From Halomonas saccharevitans (GTDB lineage: Bacteria; Pseudomonadota; Gammaproteobacteria; Pseudomonadales; Halomonadaceae): a DNA stretch of 36,698 bases. The notes under the pieces were generated by a model. It was not told where the DNA came from and made no database searches. It was given only the letters and a program-made list of their open reading frames with translations. The position numbers were made by a program, and so were the translations under genes. Positions 7,248-16,109 of this stretch are shown piece by piece (position 1 is the stretch's first letter; every line of letters begins with the position of its first letter). Where the stretch lies: the NCBI RefSeq assembly GCF_900116405.1, contig NZ_FPAQ01000034.1:1-36698 (forward strand), read 5' to 3'.

Positions 7248-9446
7248 ATGGACGACGTCACGGCGATTCTCGACCACATGAACCCGGCCCAGCGCGAGGC
7301 CGTCAGTGCTCCCCAGGGCAACATGCTGGTGCTGGCCGGGGCCGGCTCCGGCAAGACCCGGGTGCTGGTTCACCGCATCGCCTGGCTGATGCAGGCCGAG
7401 GGGCTCTCGCCCTATGCGCTGCTCGCCGTGACCTTCACCAACAAGGCGGCGCGCGAGATGCGCACCCGCCTGGAGGCGCTGCTCGGCATCTCGCTGCGCA
7501 ACGTCTGGGTCGGCACCTTCCACTCCATTGCCCACCGCCTGCTGCGGACCCACTGGCAGGACGCACGCCTGCCCCAGCACTTCCAGATCATCGACAGCGA
7601 TGATCAGCTGCGGCTGGTCAAGCGGCTGCTCAAGGACCACCGCGTCGACGACGAGCGCTTCCCGCCCCGCCAGGTGCAGTCGTTCATCTCCGGCTGCAAG
7701 GAGGAGGGGCTGCGTCCCCATCAGGTCGATGCCCACGGCGATGCCTACATGGCGCAGATGGTCGAGCTCTATGAGCGCTACCAGCTCACCTGCGAGCGCG
7801 GCGGCCTGGTCGACTTCGGCGAGCTGCTGCTGCGGAGCCTGGAGCTGTTGCGCGACAATCCCGCGCTGCTGGCCCATTACCGTGAGCGCTTCGGCCACGT
7901 GCTGGTCGACGAGTTCCAGGACACCAACACCCTGCAGTACGCCTGGCTCAAGCTGCTGAGCGGCATGTCGACCCCGATGACCGTGGTCGGCGATGACGAC
8001 CAGTCGATCTACGGCTGGCGCGGGGCGCGCATCGAGAACATCCGCCGCTTCGAGCAGGAGTTCCCCGGCACCAAGACCGTGCGCCTGGAGCAGAACTACC
8101 GCTCCACCAGCGCCATCCTCGACGCCGCCAACGCCCTGATCAGCCACAACAGCGAGCGCATGGGCAAGGAGCTGTGGACGGCCGGCGACCGCGGCGAGCC
8201 GATCTCGGTATACGCGGGTTTCAACGACCTCGACGAGGCGCGCTTCATCGTCGATACCCTCCGCGAGAAGGTCGACGAGGGCGTCAATCGCCGTGAGATG
8301 GCGATCCTCTACCGCTCCAACGCCCAGTCGCGTGTACTGGAGGAGACGCTGATCCGCCAAGGGGTGCCCTACCGCATCTACGGCGGCCAGCGTTTCTACG
8401 AGCGGCTCGAGATCAAGAACGCCCTGGCCTACCTGCGCCTGCTGCTCAACCGCGACGACGACGCCTCGCTCGAGCGGGTGATCAACGTGCCGGCCCGGGG
8501 CATCGGCACGCGTACCGTGGAGGTGCTGCGCACCCGGGCGCGGCAGACCGAGGTCTCGCTGTGGCAGGCGCTGCACGATGCCCTGCTCGACGCCTCGCTC
8601 AAGGGCCGTGCCGCCACGGCCGTGCGCGCCTTCAGTGAGCTGATCGAGCGGCTCGATAATGACACCGCCGGCCTGGCGCTCCATGAGATCATCGATCACG
8701 TCATCACGACCTCCGGGCTGATCGAGCACCACCGCAGCGAGAAGGGCGAGAAGGGCCAGGCGCGGGTCGAGAACCTCGAGGAGCTGGTCACCGCCGCCAA
8801 GGCCTTCACTCAGGGCGAGAGCTTTGAGCCGCCCGAGGCCGGCGAGGGCGGTGCGGCGCTGGAGGCCTTCCTCTCCGAGGCGGCGCTCAACGCCGGTGAC
8901 CACGAGGCCGACGAGTTCGAGGACTGCGTGCAGCTGATGACGCTGCACTCGGCCAAGGGCCTGGAGTTCCCGGTGGTGTTCATCGCCGGGGTCGAGGAGG
9001 GGCTCTTCCCCCACAAGATGTCCATGGAGGAGCCAGGACGCCTGGAGGAGGAGCGTCGGCTCTGCTACGTGGGCCTGACCCGCGCCATGCGCAAGCTCTA
9101 CCTGACCCACGCGGAGCTGCGTCGGCTGCACGGCAAGGAGACCTTCCAGCGGCCGTCGCGCTTCCTGCGCGAGCTGCCCGAGGAGTATCTGGAGGAGGTG
9201 CGCCTGCGCGGCCAGATCTCGCGGCCGGTCACCGCCTCGCGCCCCGGGCCGCGCCAGGAGAGCGTCGACGGCGGCGCCGACCTGCCGTCCCTGTCGCTGG
9301 GCCAGCGGGTCAGCCATCCGGTCTTCGGCGAAGGGGTGATCCTCAATGCCGAGGGGGAGGGCGAGCGCGCCCGGGTACAGGTCAGCTTCGAGGGCGAGGG
9401 CGACAAGTGGCTGGTATTGGGCTTCGCCAAGCTGACGCCGCTGTGA
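7248..9446 (+). CDS. uvrD: DNA helicase II UvrD
   Basis: This 732-residue superfamily 1A 3'-5' helicase acts in nucleotide excision repair and methyl-directed mismatch repair. Motifs appear in order: Walker A AGAGSGKT near residue 35, TFTNKAAREM (Ia), VDEFQDTN (II), GDDDQSIYGWRGA (III), LEQNYRS (IV), TLHSAKGLEFPVVF (V), and YVGLTRAM (VI). The C-terminus has the Tudor-like domain seen in UvrD (FGEGVILN ... FAKLTPL), which binds RNA polymerase in studied homologues and separates UvrD from Rep. Length agrees with UvrD. There is no clear Shine-Dalgarno before ATG 7248. It sits behind hexR, possibly in the same transcript. Confidence 0.95.
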   Translation: MDDVTAILDHMNPAQREAVSAPQGNMLVLAGAGSGKTRVLVHRIAWLMQAEGLSPYALLAVTFTNKAAREMRTRLEALLGISLRNVWVGTFHSIAHRLLRTHWQDARLPQHFQIIDSDDQLRLVKRLLKDHRVDDERFPPRQVQSFISGCKEEGLRPHQVDAHGDAYMAQMVELYERYQLTCERGGLVDFGELLLRSLELLRDNPALLAHYRERFGHVLVDEFQDTNTLQYAWLKLLSGMSTPMTVVGDDDQSIYGWRGARIENIRRFEQEFPGTKTVRLEQNYRSTSAILDAANALISHNSERMGKELWTAGDRGEPISVYAGFNDLDEARFIVDTLREKVDEGVNRREMAILYRSNAQSRVLEETLIRQGVPYRIYGGQRFYERLEIKNALAYLRLLLNRDDDASLERVINVPARGIGTRTVEVLRTRARQTEVSLWQALHDALLDASLKGRAATAVRAFSELIERLDNDTAGLALHEIIDHVITTSGLIEHHRSEKGEKGQARVENLEELVTAAKAFTQGESFEPPEAGEGGAALEAFLSEAALNAGDHEADEFEDCVQLMTLHSAKGLEFPVVFIAGVEEGLFPHKMSMEEPGRLEEERRLCYVGLTRAMRKLYLTHAELRRLHGKETFQRPSRFLRELPEEYLEEVRLRGQISRPVTASRPGPRQESVDGGADLPSLSLGQRVSHPVFGEGVILNAEGEGERARVQVSFEGEGDKWLVLGFAKLTPL

Positions 9447-9572
9447 TGCGTCCCGGACCGCTGTGCGCGGTGCTTGCCGGCTAATTCAGCCGTGACGCAT
9501 ACTCTTGGGCGGACACGTCTTTAGCCCGCAGCCACTGCGGGAAGAATAATCACACCTGGAGTCATGCTCGCC

Positions 9573-10661
9573 ATGCAACGCCGTCAGTTTCTCAAGACCG
9601 TGGGCGTCGGTGCCGCCGCCGGCGCCACCGCCTCCTTTATCTCCACGGCCAGCGCCCAGGAGATCATCACCTGGGACATGGTGACCTCCTGGCCGAAGAA
9701 CTTCCCGGCGCTGGGGACCGGGGCGAACGACTTCGCCGAGCGCATCGAGCGGATGTCCGGGGGCCGCATGAAGATTCGCGTGCACGGCGCCGGCGAACTG
9801 GTCCCGGCCCTGGAGGTATTCGACGCGGTGGGGCAGGGCACCGCCGAACTGGGTCACTCCGCCTCCTACTACTGGCGCGGCAAGACCCTGGCCGCCCAGT
9901 TCTTCACCGCCGTGCCCTTCGGCATGACCACCACCGAGACCAATGCCTGGCTCTACCACGGCGGCGGTCATGAACTCTGGGACGAGGAGTACGCCAAGCA
10001 CAACCTCAAGCCCTTTCCGGTGGGCAACACCGGCACCCAGATGGCCGGCTGGTTCAAGAAGGAGATCAATACGCTTGCCGACATGCAGGGCCTCAAGCTG
10101 CGGCTGCCGGGGCTGGCCGGTGAGGCGATGAACCGCATCGGCGTGACCACCGTGAACACCCCCGGGTCCGAGATATTCACCTCCCTGCAGACCGGCGTGC
10201 TGGACGCGGCCGACTGGGTCGGTCCCTACAACGACCTGGCCTTCGGCCTGCACCAGGTGGCTCAGTACTACTACACCTCGGCCTGGAACGAGCCCAGCGC
10301 CGTGCTCGAGGGGATGGTCAACCTGGATGCCTGGAACGCCCTGCCCGATGACCTGAAGGCCGTGGTCAGCGAGGCGGCCATGGCCTCCAACCTGGCGATG
10401 AGCAGCGAGTTCGCGGTGCGCAACGCCGAGGCCCTCGAGACCCTGGTCGACGAGCACGGCGTCGAGCTGCGTACCTTCCCCGAGGAGGTGCTGGTGGCGC
10501 TCCACGACGCCGCTCGGCAGGTTCTCGAGGAGCAGGTGGATAAGGACGAGGCGTCGCGCCGGGTCTACGACTCCTACACCGCCTTCCAACGGAAGGTGCG
10601 TCGCTTCACCGACGTGGGCGAGTTTGCCTACCTGAAGACCCGCGAGAAGGTCGGCGCCTGA
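9573..10661 (+). CDS. TRAP transporter substrate-binding protein (DctP family), Tat-exported
   Basis: This is a periplasmic solute receptor of a tripartite ATP-independent periplasmic transporter. The N-terminus MQRRQFLKTVG carries a twin-arginine signal, followed by a hydrophobic stretch and a likely cleavage site after STASA. The mature part shows the DctP fold (MVTSWPKNFPALGTGANDFAERI, MSGGRMKIRVHGAGEL, and LRLPGLAGEAMNRIGVTTV). The overall pattern is like the 2-oxoacid and lactate receptors of the TakP subgroup, which is inference. ATG 9573 gives the compact Tat start; ATG 9564 is possible but lies only 2 nt from GGAG. No DctQ/DctM membrane genes are adjacent, so its permease must be encoded elsewhere. 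Confidence 0.88.
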   Translation: MQRRQFLKTVGVGAAAGATASFISTASAQEIITWDMVTSWPKNFPALGTGANDFAERIERMSGGRMKIRVHGAGELVPALEVFDAVGQGTAELGHSASYYWRGKTLAAQFFTAVPFGMTTTETNAWLYHGGGHELWDEEYAKHNLKPFPVGNTGTQMAGWFKKEINTLADMQGLKLRLPGLAGEAMNRIGVTTVNTPGSEIFTSLQTGVLDAADWVGPYNDLAFGLHQVAQYYYTSAWNEPSAVLEGMVNLDAWNALPDDLKAVVSEAAMASNLAMSSEFAVRNAEALETLVDEHGVELRTFPEEVLVALHDAARQVLEEQVDKDEASRRVYDSYTAFQRKVRRFTDVGEFAYLKTREKVGA

Positions 10662-10701
10662 CGCTGCGCTCGAGCGGTCGCAGCACCCAGGCCAGGCGCA
10701 C

Positions 10702-10732
10702 GGCCGTAGGCGCCCAGCTGGCGCCTCCGGCC
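10702..10732. terminator. Strong hairpin between convergent TRAP receptor and yciA genes
   Basis: GGCCG-t-AGGCGCC, loop CAGCT, GGCGCCT-c-CGGCC gives a 12-bp stem with one mismatch, 41 bp after the TRAP gene stop and 41 bp from the yciA stop on the other strand. It has no T-run. The position and symmetry fit a bidirectional transcription end. Confidence 0.55.
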
Positions 10733-10772
10733 TGCACCGAGGGACGACGAGGGTCGATCCGCGAGAGGTGAA

Positions 10773-11240
10773 TCAGGCTTCTTGGCGCACGCCGCGGATA
10801 CGCCCGTTCTCGTCCAGAGCGACCATCACGAAGCGCGCCTCGGTGACCTTGTGCAGCTCCTGGGGATCGCGCTCGTGGGGCGCGCGAATCCACACCTCCA
10901 CGTCGATCTTGATCGAGCTGTGGCCGATCTCGCTGACCCGGGTGAAGATGTTCACCATGGAGCCCACCCGTACCGGGCAGAGGAAGTCCATGGCCTCGAT
11001 GGCCACGTTGGCCGTGCGGCCCAGGGCCTCGCGGCCGGCGGCCACCTCAGCGGCCTCGTCCATGCGGGCGACCAGCCAGCCGCCGGGAATGTCGCCGTGC
11101 AGATTGGTATCCTGGCGGCTGGCCAGCAGCTTGAGGGTCAGCTGACCCTGCGGGGCGGGGGTATCGTCGATGTCTGTCATGGCGGGCGTTTCGACTCGCA
11201 TTGTTGTTGTGGGGGGCATCGATGGGGTGGCGGTGTTCAT
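10773..11240 (-). CDS. yciA: YciA-type acyl-CoA thioesterase
   Basis: This is a single hot-dog-fold acyl-CoA thioesterase of the YciA/BFIT group, which hydrolyses a broad range of acyl-CoAs in the cytoplasm. Recognisable segments are DTNLHGDIPGGWLVARMDEA (the active-site loop and helix; the Asp further along in family alignments is preserved in MDEA), VAIEAMDFLCPVRVGSMV, and KIDVEVWIRA. The C-terminus VMVALDENGRIRGV is typical. ATG 11240 has GGAG 5 nt upstream, so I choose it. Many relatives would start at ATG 11180 (MTDIDD), but no ribosome site is visible there. It is divergent from pstS across 118 bp. Confidence 0.88.
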   Translation of the reverse strand: MNTATPSMPPTTTMRVETPAMTDIDDTPAPQGQLTLKLLASRQDTNLHGDIPGGWLVARMDEAAEVAAGREALGRTANVAIEAMDFLCPVRVGSMVNIFTRVSEIGHSSIKIDVEVWIRAPHERDPQELHKVTEARFVMVALDENGRIRGVRQEA

Positions 11241-11358
11241 CGGTGCTCCATGGTATACGCCGAGGACCCGGCTTCACCACCGTGGCGGCGCGACATCCTG
11301 CCGCCGGCCGCGATCTCCCTGCAGCCTTACCTTCACCTTCGCGCTTCGAGGAGCCGTC

Positions 11359-12372
11359 ATGCCCGTCGTCCTGTCCCGCCGTCTGATCCCCTGGCTGCTG
11401 CTGATCGCGTGTGGCGTGATGATGATTCAGGCCCAGGCCCAGGCCCAGATCCAGGATCGGGATCGGGCCGAGACGCCGGTGCGGCTCGGGGAGCGTGGCC
11501 AGGTCGAGGAGATCGCCGGGACCCTGGGCACGATGGGCTCCGATACCATGGCGGGGCTGATGCTGCGCTGGGGAGAGGCACTGGCACGCCGCCACCCCGG
11601 CATTCGCCTGCAGCTGCAGGCCAGCGGCTCGGCCAGCGCGCCACCGGCGCTGGTGGCCGGGACCACCCGGCTGGGGCCGATGTCTCGCCCCATGAGCGAC
11701 GTCGAGCACCGCGCCTTCGTCGCGCGCCACGGTTATCCGCCGCGGGAGCTCACGGTGGCCCGCGACGCCCTGGTGGTGGTGGTGCACCGTCACAATCCCC
11801 TCGCGGGCCTGGGGCGCCGCGAGCTGGATGCCGTCTTCTCCGACACGCAGCGCTGCGGGGCGCCGGGGGCGATCCGCGACTGGCAGGCGCTGGGGCTCGA
11901 TTGGCCCGAGGGGCGCATCCGCCTCCACGGCCGCAACGCGGCCTCTGGCACCCAGGCGCTATTTCGGCGGGTGGCGCTCTGCGACGGCTTCTTCCGTCCG
12001 GCGGTCAACGAGCACCCCGGCTCGGCCGCGGTGGTGGCGGCGGTGGCCGAGGATCCGCGAGCCATCGGCTATGCCGGCCTCAATCACCTGACACCGGGCG
12101 TCCGGGCCATGGCTTATCGCGATGATGACGGAACGCTTCGCGCCCCCGATCCCGAGGCGGTGCGTCGCGGTGACTATGCCCTGTCGCGCGATCTCTACCT
12201 CTACCTCAACCTGCCGCCCGGCGAGGCGCTGCCGGCCCCTGAACGCGCCTTCATCGACCTGGTGCTCTCGCCAGAAGGCCAGGCCATCGTCGAGGAACTC
12301 GGCTTCGTCGCCCTGCCCGAGGCGCAGCGACGGCGGCAGCGCCGCGCGCTGGCGCTAGAGGTTGGCGGTTGA
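11359..12372 (+). CDS. pstS: Phosphate ABC transporter substrate-binding protein PstS
   Basis: This 337-residue periplasmic phosphate receptor delivers phosphate to PstC/PstA. An N-terminal signal peptide is visible (RRLIPWLLLIACGVMMIQAQAQA). The mature part has the phosphate-binding loops GTMGSDTMAGLM, LQASGSASAPPAL, LGPMSRPM and the HGRNAASGTQALF loop, as in the Pseudomonas and marine type of PstS. ATG 11359 has GAGGAG 5 nt upstream; the frame is open further upstream, but that part overlaps yciA antisense. No Pho box was found in the 118 bp before it. A Pho box lies directly after its stop codon, ahead of pstC. Confidence 0.93.
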   Translation: MPVVLSRRLIPWLLLIACGVMMIQAQAQAQIQDRDRAETPVRLGERGQVEEIAGTLGTMGSDTMAGLMLRWGEALARRHPGIRLQLQASGSASAPPALVAGTTRLGPMSRPMSDVEHRAFVARHGYPPRELTVARDALVVVVHRHNPLAGLGRRELDAVFSDTQRCGAPGAIRDWQALGLDWPEGRIRLHGRNAASGTQALFRRVALCDGFFRPAVNEHPGSAAVVAAVAEDPRAIGYAGLNHLTPGVRAMAYRDDDGTLRAPDPEAVRRGDYALSRDLYLYLNLPPGEALPAPERAFIDLVLSPEGQAIVEELGFVALPEAQRRRQRRALALEVGG

Positions 12373-12374
12373 CG

Positions 12375-12403
12375 CTGTCATCCCCTTGTCATCACCGTGT
12401 CGT
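12375..12403 (+). promoter_or_regulatory. Pho box (PhoB binding site) between pstS and pstC, three half-sites
   Basis: CTGTCAT (12375-12381), 4 nt, TTGTCAT (12386-12392), 4 nt, GTGTCGT (12397-12403) repeat every 11 bp. The first two match 13 of 14 positions of the PhoB heptamer pair CTGTCAT-N4-CTGTCAT and the third matches 5 of 7. PhoB-type promoters use this repeat in place of a -35 box. A weak -10 (TACTCT, 12403-12408) follows, and pstC starts at 12441. It starts 3 bases after the pstS stop codon. Confidence 0.85.
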
Positions 12404-12440
12404 ACTCTTTCGTTAGCCCTCGTCTTCTTCAGGTCCGGTC

Positions 12441-13676
12441 ATGCTCGACTCCCCCCCGCCGACTGCCGTGCGACGCCGCCTGCGTCAGGGGCGTGATCGC
12501 CTAGCCACCGCGCTGATCACCGCCGGTGGCATCGGCGTGATCGCCGCGCTGCTGGCCATCGGGATCTTCCTGGCGGTGGAGGTGGTGCCGCTATTCTGGC
12601 CGACGGGGGATTCGAGTGCGATCAGTCCCGAGGCGCTCTGGGGTGTCGGAGAGGATGCCGGCGAGGCCGCCGATGAGGCCATCCGCCATCGCTGGGCGCC
12701 CACGGCCAGCCTGGCGCCGGGCGAGACGCCGCGGATCAGCCTCGCGCCGCTGGCCTGGGGGACCCTGGAGGCGGCCGCCTGGGCGCTCGCGATCGCCGTG
12801 CCCCTGGCGCTGGGGGCGGCGGCCCACTCGTCGCTCTTCATGTCCCGGCGCCTGCGCAGCCGCCTGAAGCCCACGCTGGAGCTGATGGAAGCGCTGCCGG
12901 GCGTGGTCGTCGGCTTCGTCGCCGGCCTAGTGCTGGCGCCCTGGGTCGAGCGTCATCTGGCCGAGGTCGTCGCCTGCCTGGTGCTGCTGGTGCCGGGGCT
13001 GCTGCTGGCCGGCGGGCTGCGCTCGTGGCTCCCCGCGCCCTGGCGCGAGGCCCTGCCGCTGGGCTGGGCCGGCCTGTGGCTGGTGCCCTGGCTGGCGCTG
13101 GTGCTGGCCGCGTCCGTGTGGCTCGCTCCCTGGCTCGAGGCCGTCGCGTTCGACGGCGACCTGCGCCGCTTCCTGGAGCTGCGCCTGGGGCTCGATATCG
13201 CCGTGCGCAATGCCCTGATCGTCGGCGCGGCGATGGGCTTCGCCGTGATGCCCAGCGTCTACGCGCTGGCCGAGGACGCCCTCTCGGGAGTGCCGGCGAG
13301 CTTGGCGGAGGGCGCCCAGGCGCTGGGGGCGACCCGCTGGCAGACTCTCTGGAGGGTGGTGCTGCCCGCGGCCTCGCCGGGCATCTTCTCGGCGGTGATG
13401 ATCGGCGCCGGGCGGGCCGTCGGCGAGACCATGATCGTGCTGATGGCCAGCGGCAATGCCGCCCTGATGACCCTGAACCCGCTGGACGGCCTGCGCTCCC
13501 TGGCGGCGACCATCGCCATCGAGCTGCCGGAGGCCGGCCCTGGGGGCATGCACTATCAGCTGCTGCTGTTGGCGGCCCTGGCACTTTTCGTCTTCACCTT
13601 CCTGGTCAATACCCTGGCCGAGCTGGTGCGCACGCGCCTGCGCCGCCGCTATCAGCGGTTGGGAGGCGGTTCATGA
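12441..13676 (+). CDS. pstC: Phosphate ABC transporter permease PstC, short form
   Basis: This is an inner-membrane permease of the high-affinity phosphate importer. It has a first membrane helix near residues 25-50, a short external loop of about 55 residues, then the transport domain (SLAPLAWGTLEAAAWALAIA, LELMEALPGVVVGFVAGLVL). The ABC coupling loop EGAQALGATRWQTLWRVVLP and the conserved GRAVGETMIVLMASGN follow. Total length is 411 residues. Many Pseudomonas and marine relatives have about 700 or more residues because of a large periplasmic insertion in the first loop; here that insertion is absent. Pho-box controlled; pstA follows after 10 bp. Confidence 0.92.
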   Translation: MLDSPPPTAVRRRLRQGRDRLATALITAGGIGVIAALLAIGIFLAVEVVPLFWPTGDSSAISPEALWGVGEDAGEAADEAIRHRWAPTASLAPGETPRISLAPLAWGTLEAAAWALAIAVPLALGAAAHSSLFMSRRLRSRLKPTLELMEALPGVVVGFVAGLVLAPWVERHLAEVVACLVLLVPGLLLAGGLRSWLPAPWREALPLGWAGLWLVPWLALVLAASVWLAPWLEAVAFDGDLRRFLELRLGLDIAVRNALIVGAAMGFAVMPSVYALAEDALSGVPASLAEGAQALGATRWQTLWRVVLPAASPGIFSAVMIGAGRAVGETMIVLMASGNAALMTLNPLDGLRSLAATIAIELPEAGPGGMHYQLLLLAALALFVFTFLVNTLAELVRTRLRRRYQRLGGGS

Positions 13677-13686
13677 GGGCCGGATC

Positions 13687-15234
13687 ATGAGGGAAGCGTC
13701 ATCTCGCCGACTGCGCCTGCCCCGCGGTGAAGGCGCCGGCGCCTGGCTCTGTGCGGGCAGCGTGGCGCTCTCGCTGCTGGCGCTGCTGGCGCTGCTGGCG
13801 CTCTTGACCGTGCGCGGCCTGGGACACTTCTGGCCGTCGCCCGTCGAGCTGGTGGTGCTCGAGGATGGCCGGCAGCTCGCCGGCGAACGGATCCGCGAGG
13901 TGCCGCTTGCACGGGGCGACGGCGTCGAGCGGCTCTATCGCACCGGCAACCGCGACCTGGATGGCGATCGCTGGGCCTGGGTGAGGGTTGCGGCCATCGA
14001 GGCGGTGAGCCATCCCGTGGATCTGGTGGTGCTGGAGCGCCGCCGCTGGGGCCAGGCGATCGGCCGGCTGGCGGCGTTTCAGGCCGCCAGTGGCGAGCGG
14101 ATCGAGGGGGAGGCCGCCTGGGCGGCGCTGGAGGCGCGCCTCGACGAGCTGACCGCGCTGCGCGACGCCCGCGACCGCCTGCGCGAAGAGGTGATCCTGC
14201 CCCTCGCCGCGCGACGCGGGGACGAGGGCTTGGCGGACGGCGAGCTCACAGCGGCCCATGGCCGCCTGCGCGAGCTGCAGGCGGCCATGGCGGGAGGGCG
14301 CCTGATCCTCGACACCGCCGACGGCGATTCGCTGTCGGTCCCGCTTGAGCAGGTGCTCGGCGCGCGTCGCCCCAACGCCATGTCGACGCTCGACAGGCTC
14401 GCCGCCTGGGGCGAGGGCGTCTGGCGCTTCCTCTCCGAGGGGCCGCGGGCGGCCAACACCGCCGGCGGCGTCTGGCCGGCGATCTTCGGCACCGTGCTGA
14501 TGGTCATGCTGATGTCGATCCTGGTGACGCCTTTCGGCGTGCTGGCGGCGATCTACCTCAACGAGGTGGCCCACCAGGGGCGGCTGACCCGGCTGGTGCG
14601 CATCGCCGTGCGCAACCTCGCCGGCGTGCCCTCCATCGTCTACGGCGTCTTCGGCCTCGGGGTCTTCGTCTACGGGATCGGCGGTCGCCTGGACCGCTGG
14701 TTCTTCGAGGCGTCCCTGCCCTCGCCGACCTTCGGTACCGGCGGGCTGCTGTGGGCCTCCCTGACCCTGGCGCTGCTGACCCTGCCGGTGGTGATCGTGG
14801 CCACCGAGGAGGGGCTGGCGCGGATTCCCGACCAGCAGCGCGAGGGCGCCCTGGCACTGGGCGCGACCCGGCTGGAGATGCTCTCCCAGGTGGTGCTGCC
14901 GATGGCCGCCCCGGCCATGCTCACCGGGGTGATCCTGGCCGTGGCCCGGGCCGCCGGCGAGGTCGCGCCGCTGATGCTGGTGGGCGTCGCCAAGCTGGCG
15001 CCCCAGGTGCCGGTGGACGGCGACTTTCCCTTCCTGCATCTTGAAAGGAAGTTCATGCACCTGGGCTATCACATCTTCGACGCCGCCTTCCACGGTGGCG
15101 ATGTCCAGGCCGCGATGCCGCTGGTCTATGCCACGGCGCTGCTGCTGGTGCTGGTGATCCTGGTGCTTAACCTGACCGCAATATTTCTGCGTCATCATCT
15201 CAGTACGCGTCACGGGGCGCTCACGCGTCGATGA
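13687..15234 (+). CDS. pstA: Phosphate ABC transporter permease PstA, long form
   Basis: This 515-residue inner-membrane permease partners PstC. The N-terminal helix (about 20-42) is followed by a periplasmic region of some 200 residues (about 50-255) with charged, coiled-coil-like segments. The transport domain then has [40 protein letters not shown], the coupling loop [20 protein letters not shown], and [16 protein letters not shown]. The large loop is normal for this branch of PstA. ATG 13687 has GAGGG 7 nt upstream, just after the pstC stop. Its 3' end overlaps a possible upstream pstB start (ATGA). Confidence 0.92.
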   Translation: MREASSRRLRLPRGEGAGAWLCAGSVALSLLALLALLALLTVRGLGHFWPSPVELVVLEDGRQLAGERIREVPLARGDGVERLYRTGNRDLDGDRWAWVRVAAIEAVSHPVDLVVLERRRWGQAIGRLAAFQAASGERIEGEAAWAALEARLDELTALRDARDRLREEVILPLAARRGDEGLADGELTAAHGRLRELQAAMAGGRLILDTADGDSLSVPLEQVLGARRPNAMSTLDRLAAWGEGVWRFLSEGPRAANTAGGVWPAIFGTVLMVMLMSILVTPFGVLAAIYLNEVAHQGRLTRLVRIAVRNLAGVPSIVYGVFGLGVFVYGIGGRLDRWFFEASLPSPTFGTGGLLWASLTLALLTLPVVIVATEEGLARIPDQQREGALALGATRLEMLSQVVLPMAAPAMLTGVILAVARAAGEVAPLMLVGVAKLAPQVPVDGDFPFLHLERKFMHLGYHIFDAAFHGGDVQAAMPLVYATALLLVLVILVLNLTAIFLRHHLSTRHGALTRR

Positions 15235-15266
15235 GCCCTCAAGCGCGGCGCCACCCGGGAGTCTCG

Positions 15267-16085
15267 ATGCCACTCGTGAAGGAACAGCGCTCGTCGCCCG
15301 ACTCGGCGGCGATCATCGACTTTCCCCCCGAGGCCAGCAGCCTGGCCATCCGGGGGCTGAGTCTCGCCTATGGCGACAAGCCGGCGCTCAACGACCTCAC
15401 GCTGAGGGTGCCGCGGCATCGCGTCACCGCCTTCATCGGACCCTCGGGCTGCGGCAAGTCGACCCTGCTGCGGGTGCTCAATCGTCTCCACGACCTCAAC
15501 GACGAGGTGGTGCGCGAGGGGGAGGTACTGCTCGAGGGGGAGGACATCCACGCCCCCGAGGTGTCGGTGGCGGAGCTGCGGCGGCGGGTGGGCATGGTGT
15601 TCCAGTCGCCCAATCCCTTCCCGATGTCGATCCACGACAACGTGGCCTTCGGGCTGCGCCTGCAGGGCGGCCTGAGCAAGCGCAAGCGCGACGACATCAT
15701 CGAGTGGGCGCTGCGCTCGGCGGCGCTGTGGGACGAGGTGAAGGATCGGCTGCGCGCCTCGGCCTGGTCGCTCTCTGGCGGCCAGCAGCAGCGCCTGGTG
15801 ATCGCCCGCACCCTGGCGGTAGGCCCCGAGGTGCTGCTGCTCGACGAGCCGGCCTCGGCGCTCGACCCGATCTCGACGCTGAAGATCGAGGAGCTGATCC
15901 GCAATCTGAAGTCTCACCTGACCCTGGTGCTGGTCACCCACAACATGCAGCAGGCGGCGCGGGTCTCCGACTACACCGCCTTCCTGCAGCACGGGGAGCT
16001 GGTCGAGTACGCGCCCACCGATACCCTGTTCACCAATCCGCGCCTGGCGCGCACCGAGAACTACATCACCGGGCGCATGGCCTGA
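15267..16085 (+). CDS. pstB: Phosphate ABC transporter ATP-binding protein PstB
   Basis: This cytoplasmic ATPase drives phosphate import. All ABC motifs are present in order: Walker [11 protein letters not shown]-loop [12 protein letters not shown], signature SLSGGQQQR, Walker [13 protein letters not shown], and the switch His in VTHNMQQA. The [11 protein letters not shown] segment is characteristic of PstB. ATG 15267 is preceded by GGGAG at a 5-nt gap, giving 272 residues. An upstream ATG at 15231 overlaps the pstA stop as ATGA and would add 12 residues by coupled translation. phoU follows after 24 bp. Confidence 0.95.
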   Translation: MPLVKEQRSSPDSAAIIDFPPEASSLAIRGLSLAYGDKPALNDLTLRVPRHRVTAFIGPSGCGKSTLLRVLNRLHDLNDEVVREGEVLLEGEDIHAPEVSVAELRRRVGMVFQSPNPFPMSIHDNVAFGLRLQGGLSKRKRDDIIEWALRSAALWDEVKDRLRASAWSLSGGQQQRLVIARTLAVGPEVLLLDEPASALDPISTLKIEELIRNLKSHLTLVLVTHNMQQAARVSDYTAFLQHGELVEYAPTDTLFTNPRLARTENYITGRMA

Positions 16086-16109
16086 CGGCCGGCCCCAAGG
16101 AGAGATCCC

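Noticed and set aside
13699..15273. Long antisense open frames opposite real genes (for example 13699-15273, 7206-9317, 25967-27856, 31522-33174)
   Set aside because: They are the mirror of GC-rich coding sequence with strong codon bias. Their translations show low-complexity H/Q/G/R-rich composition and no recognised motifs, while the opposite strand encodes clear PstA, UvrD, RecG and SpoT.
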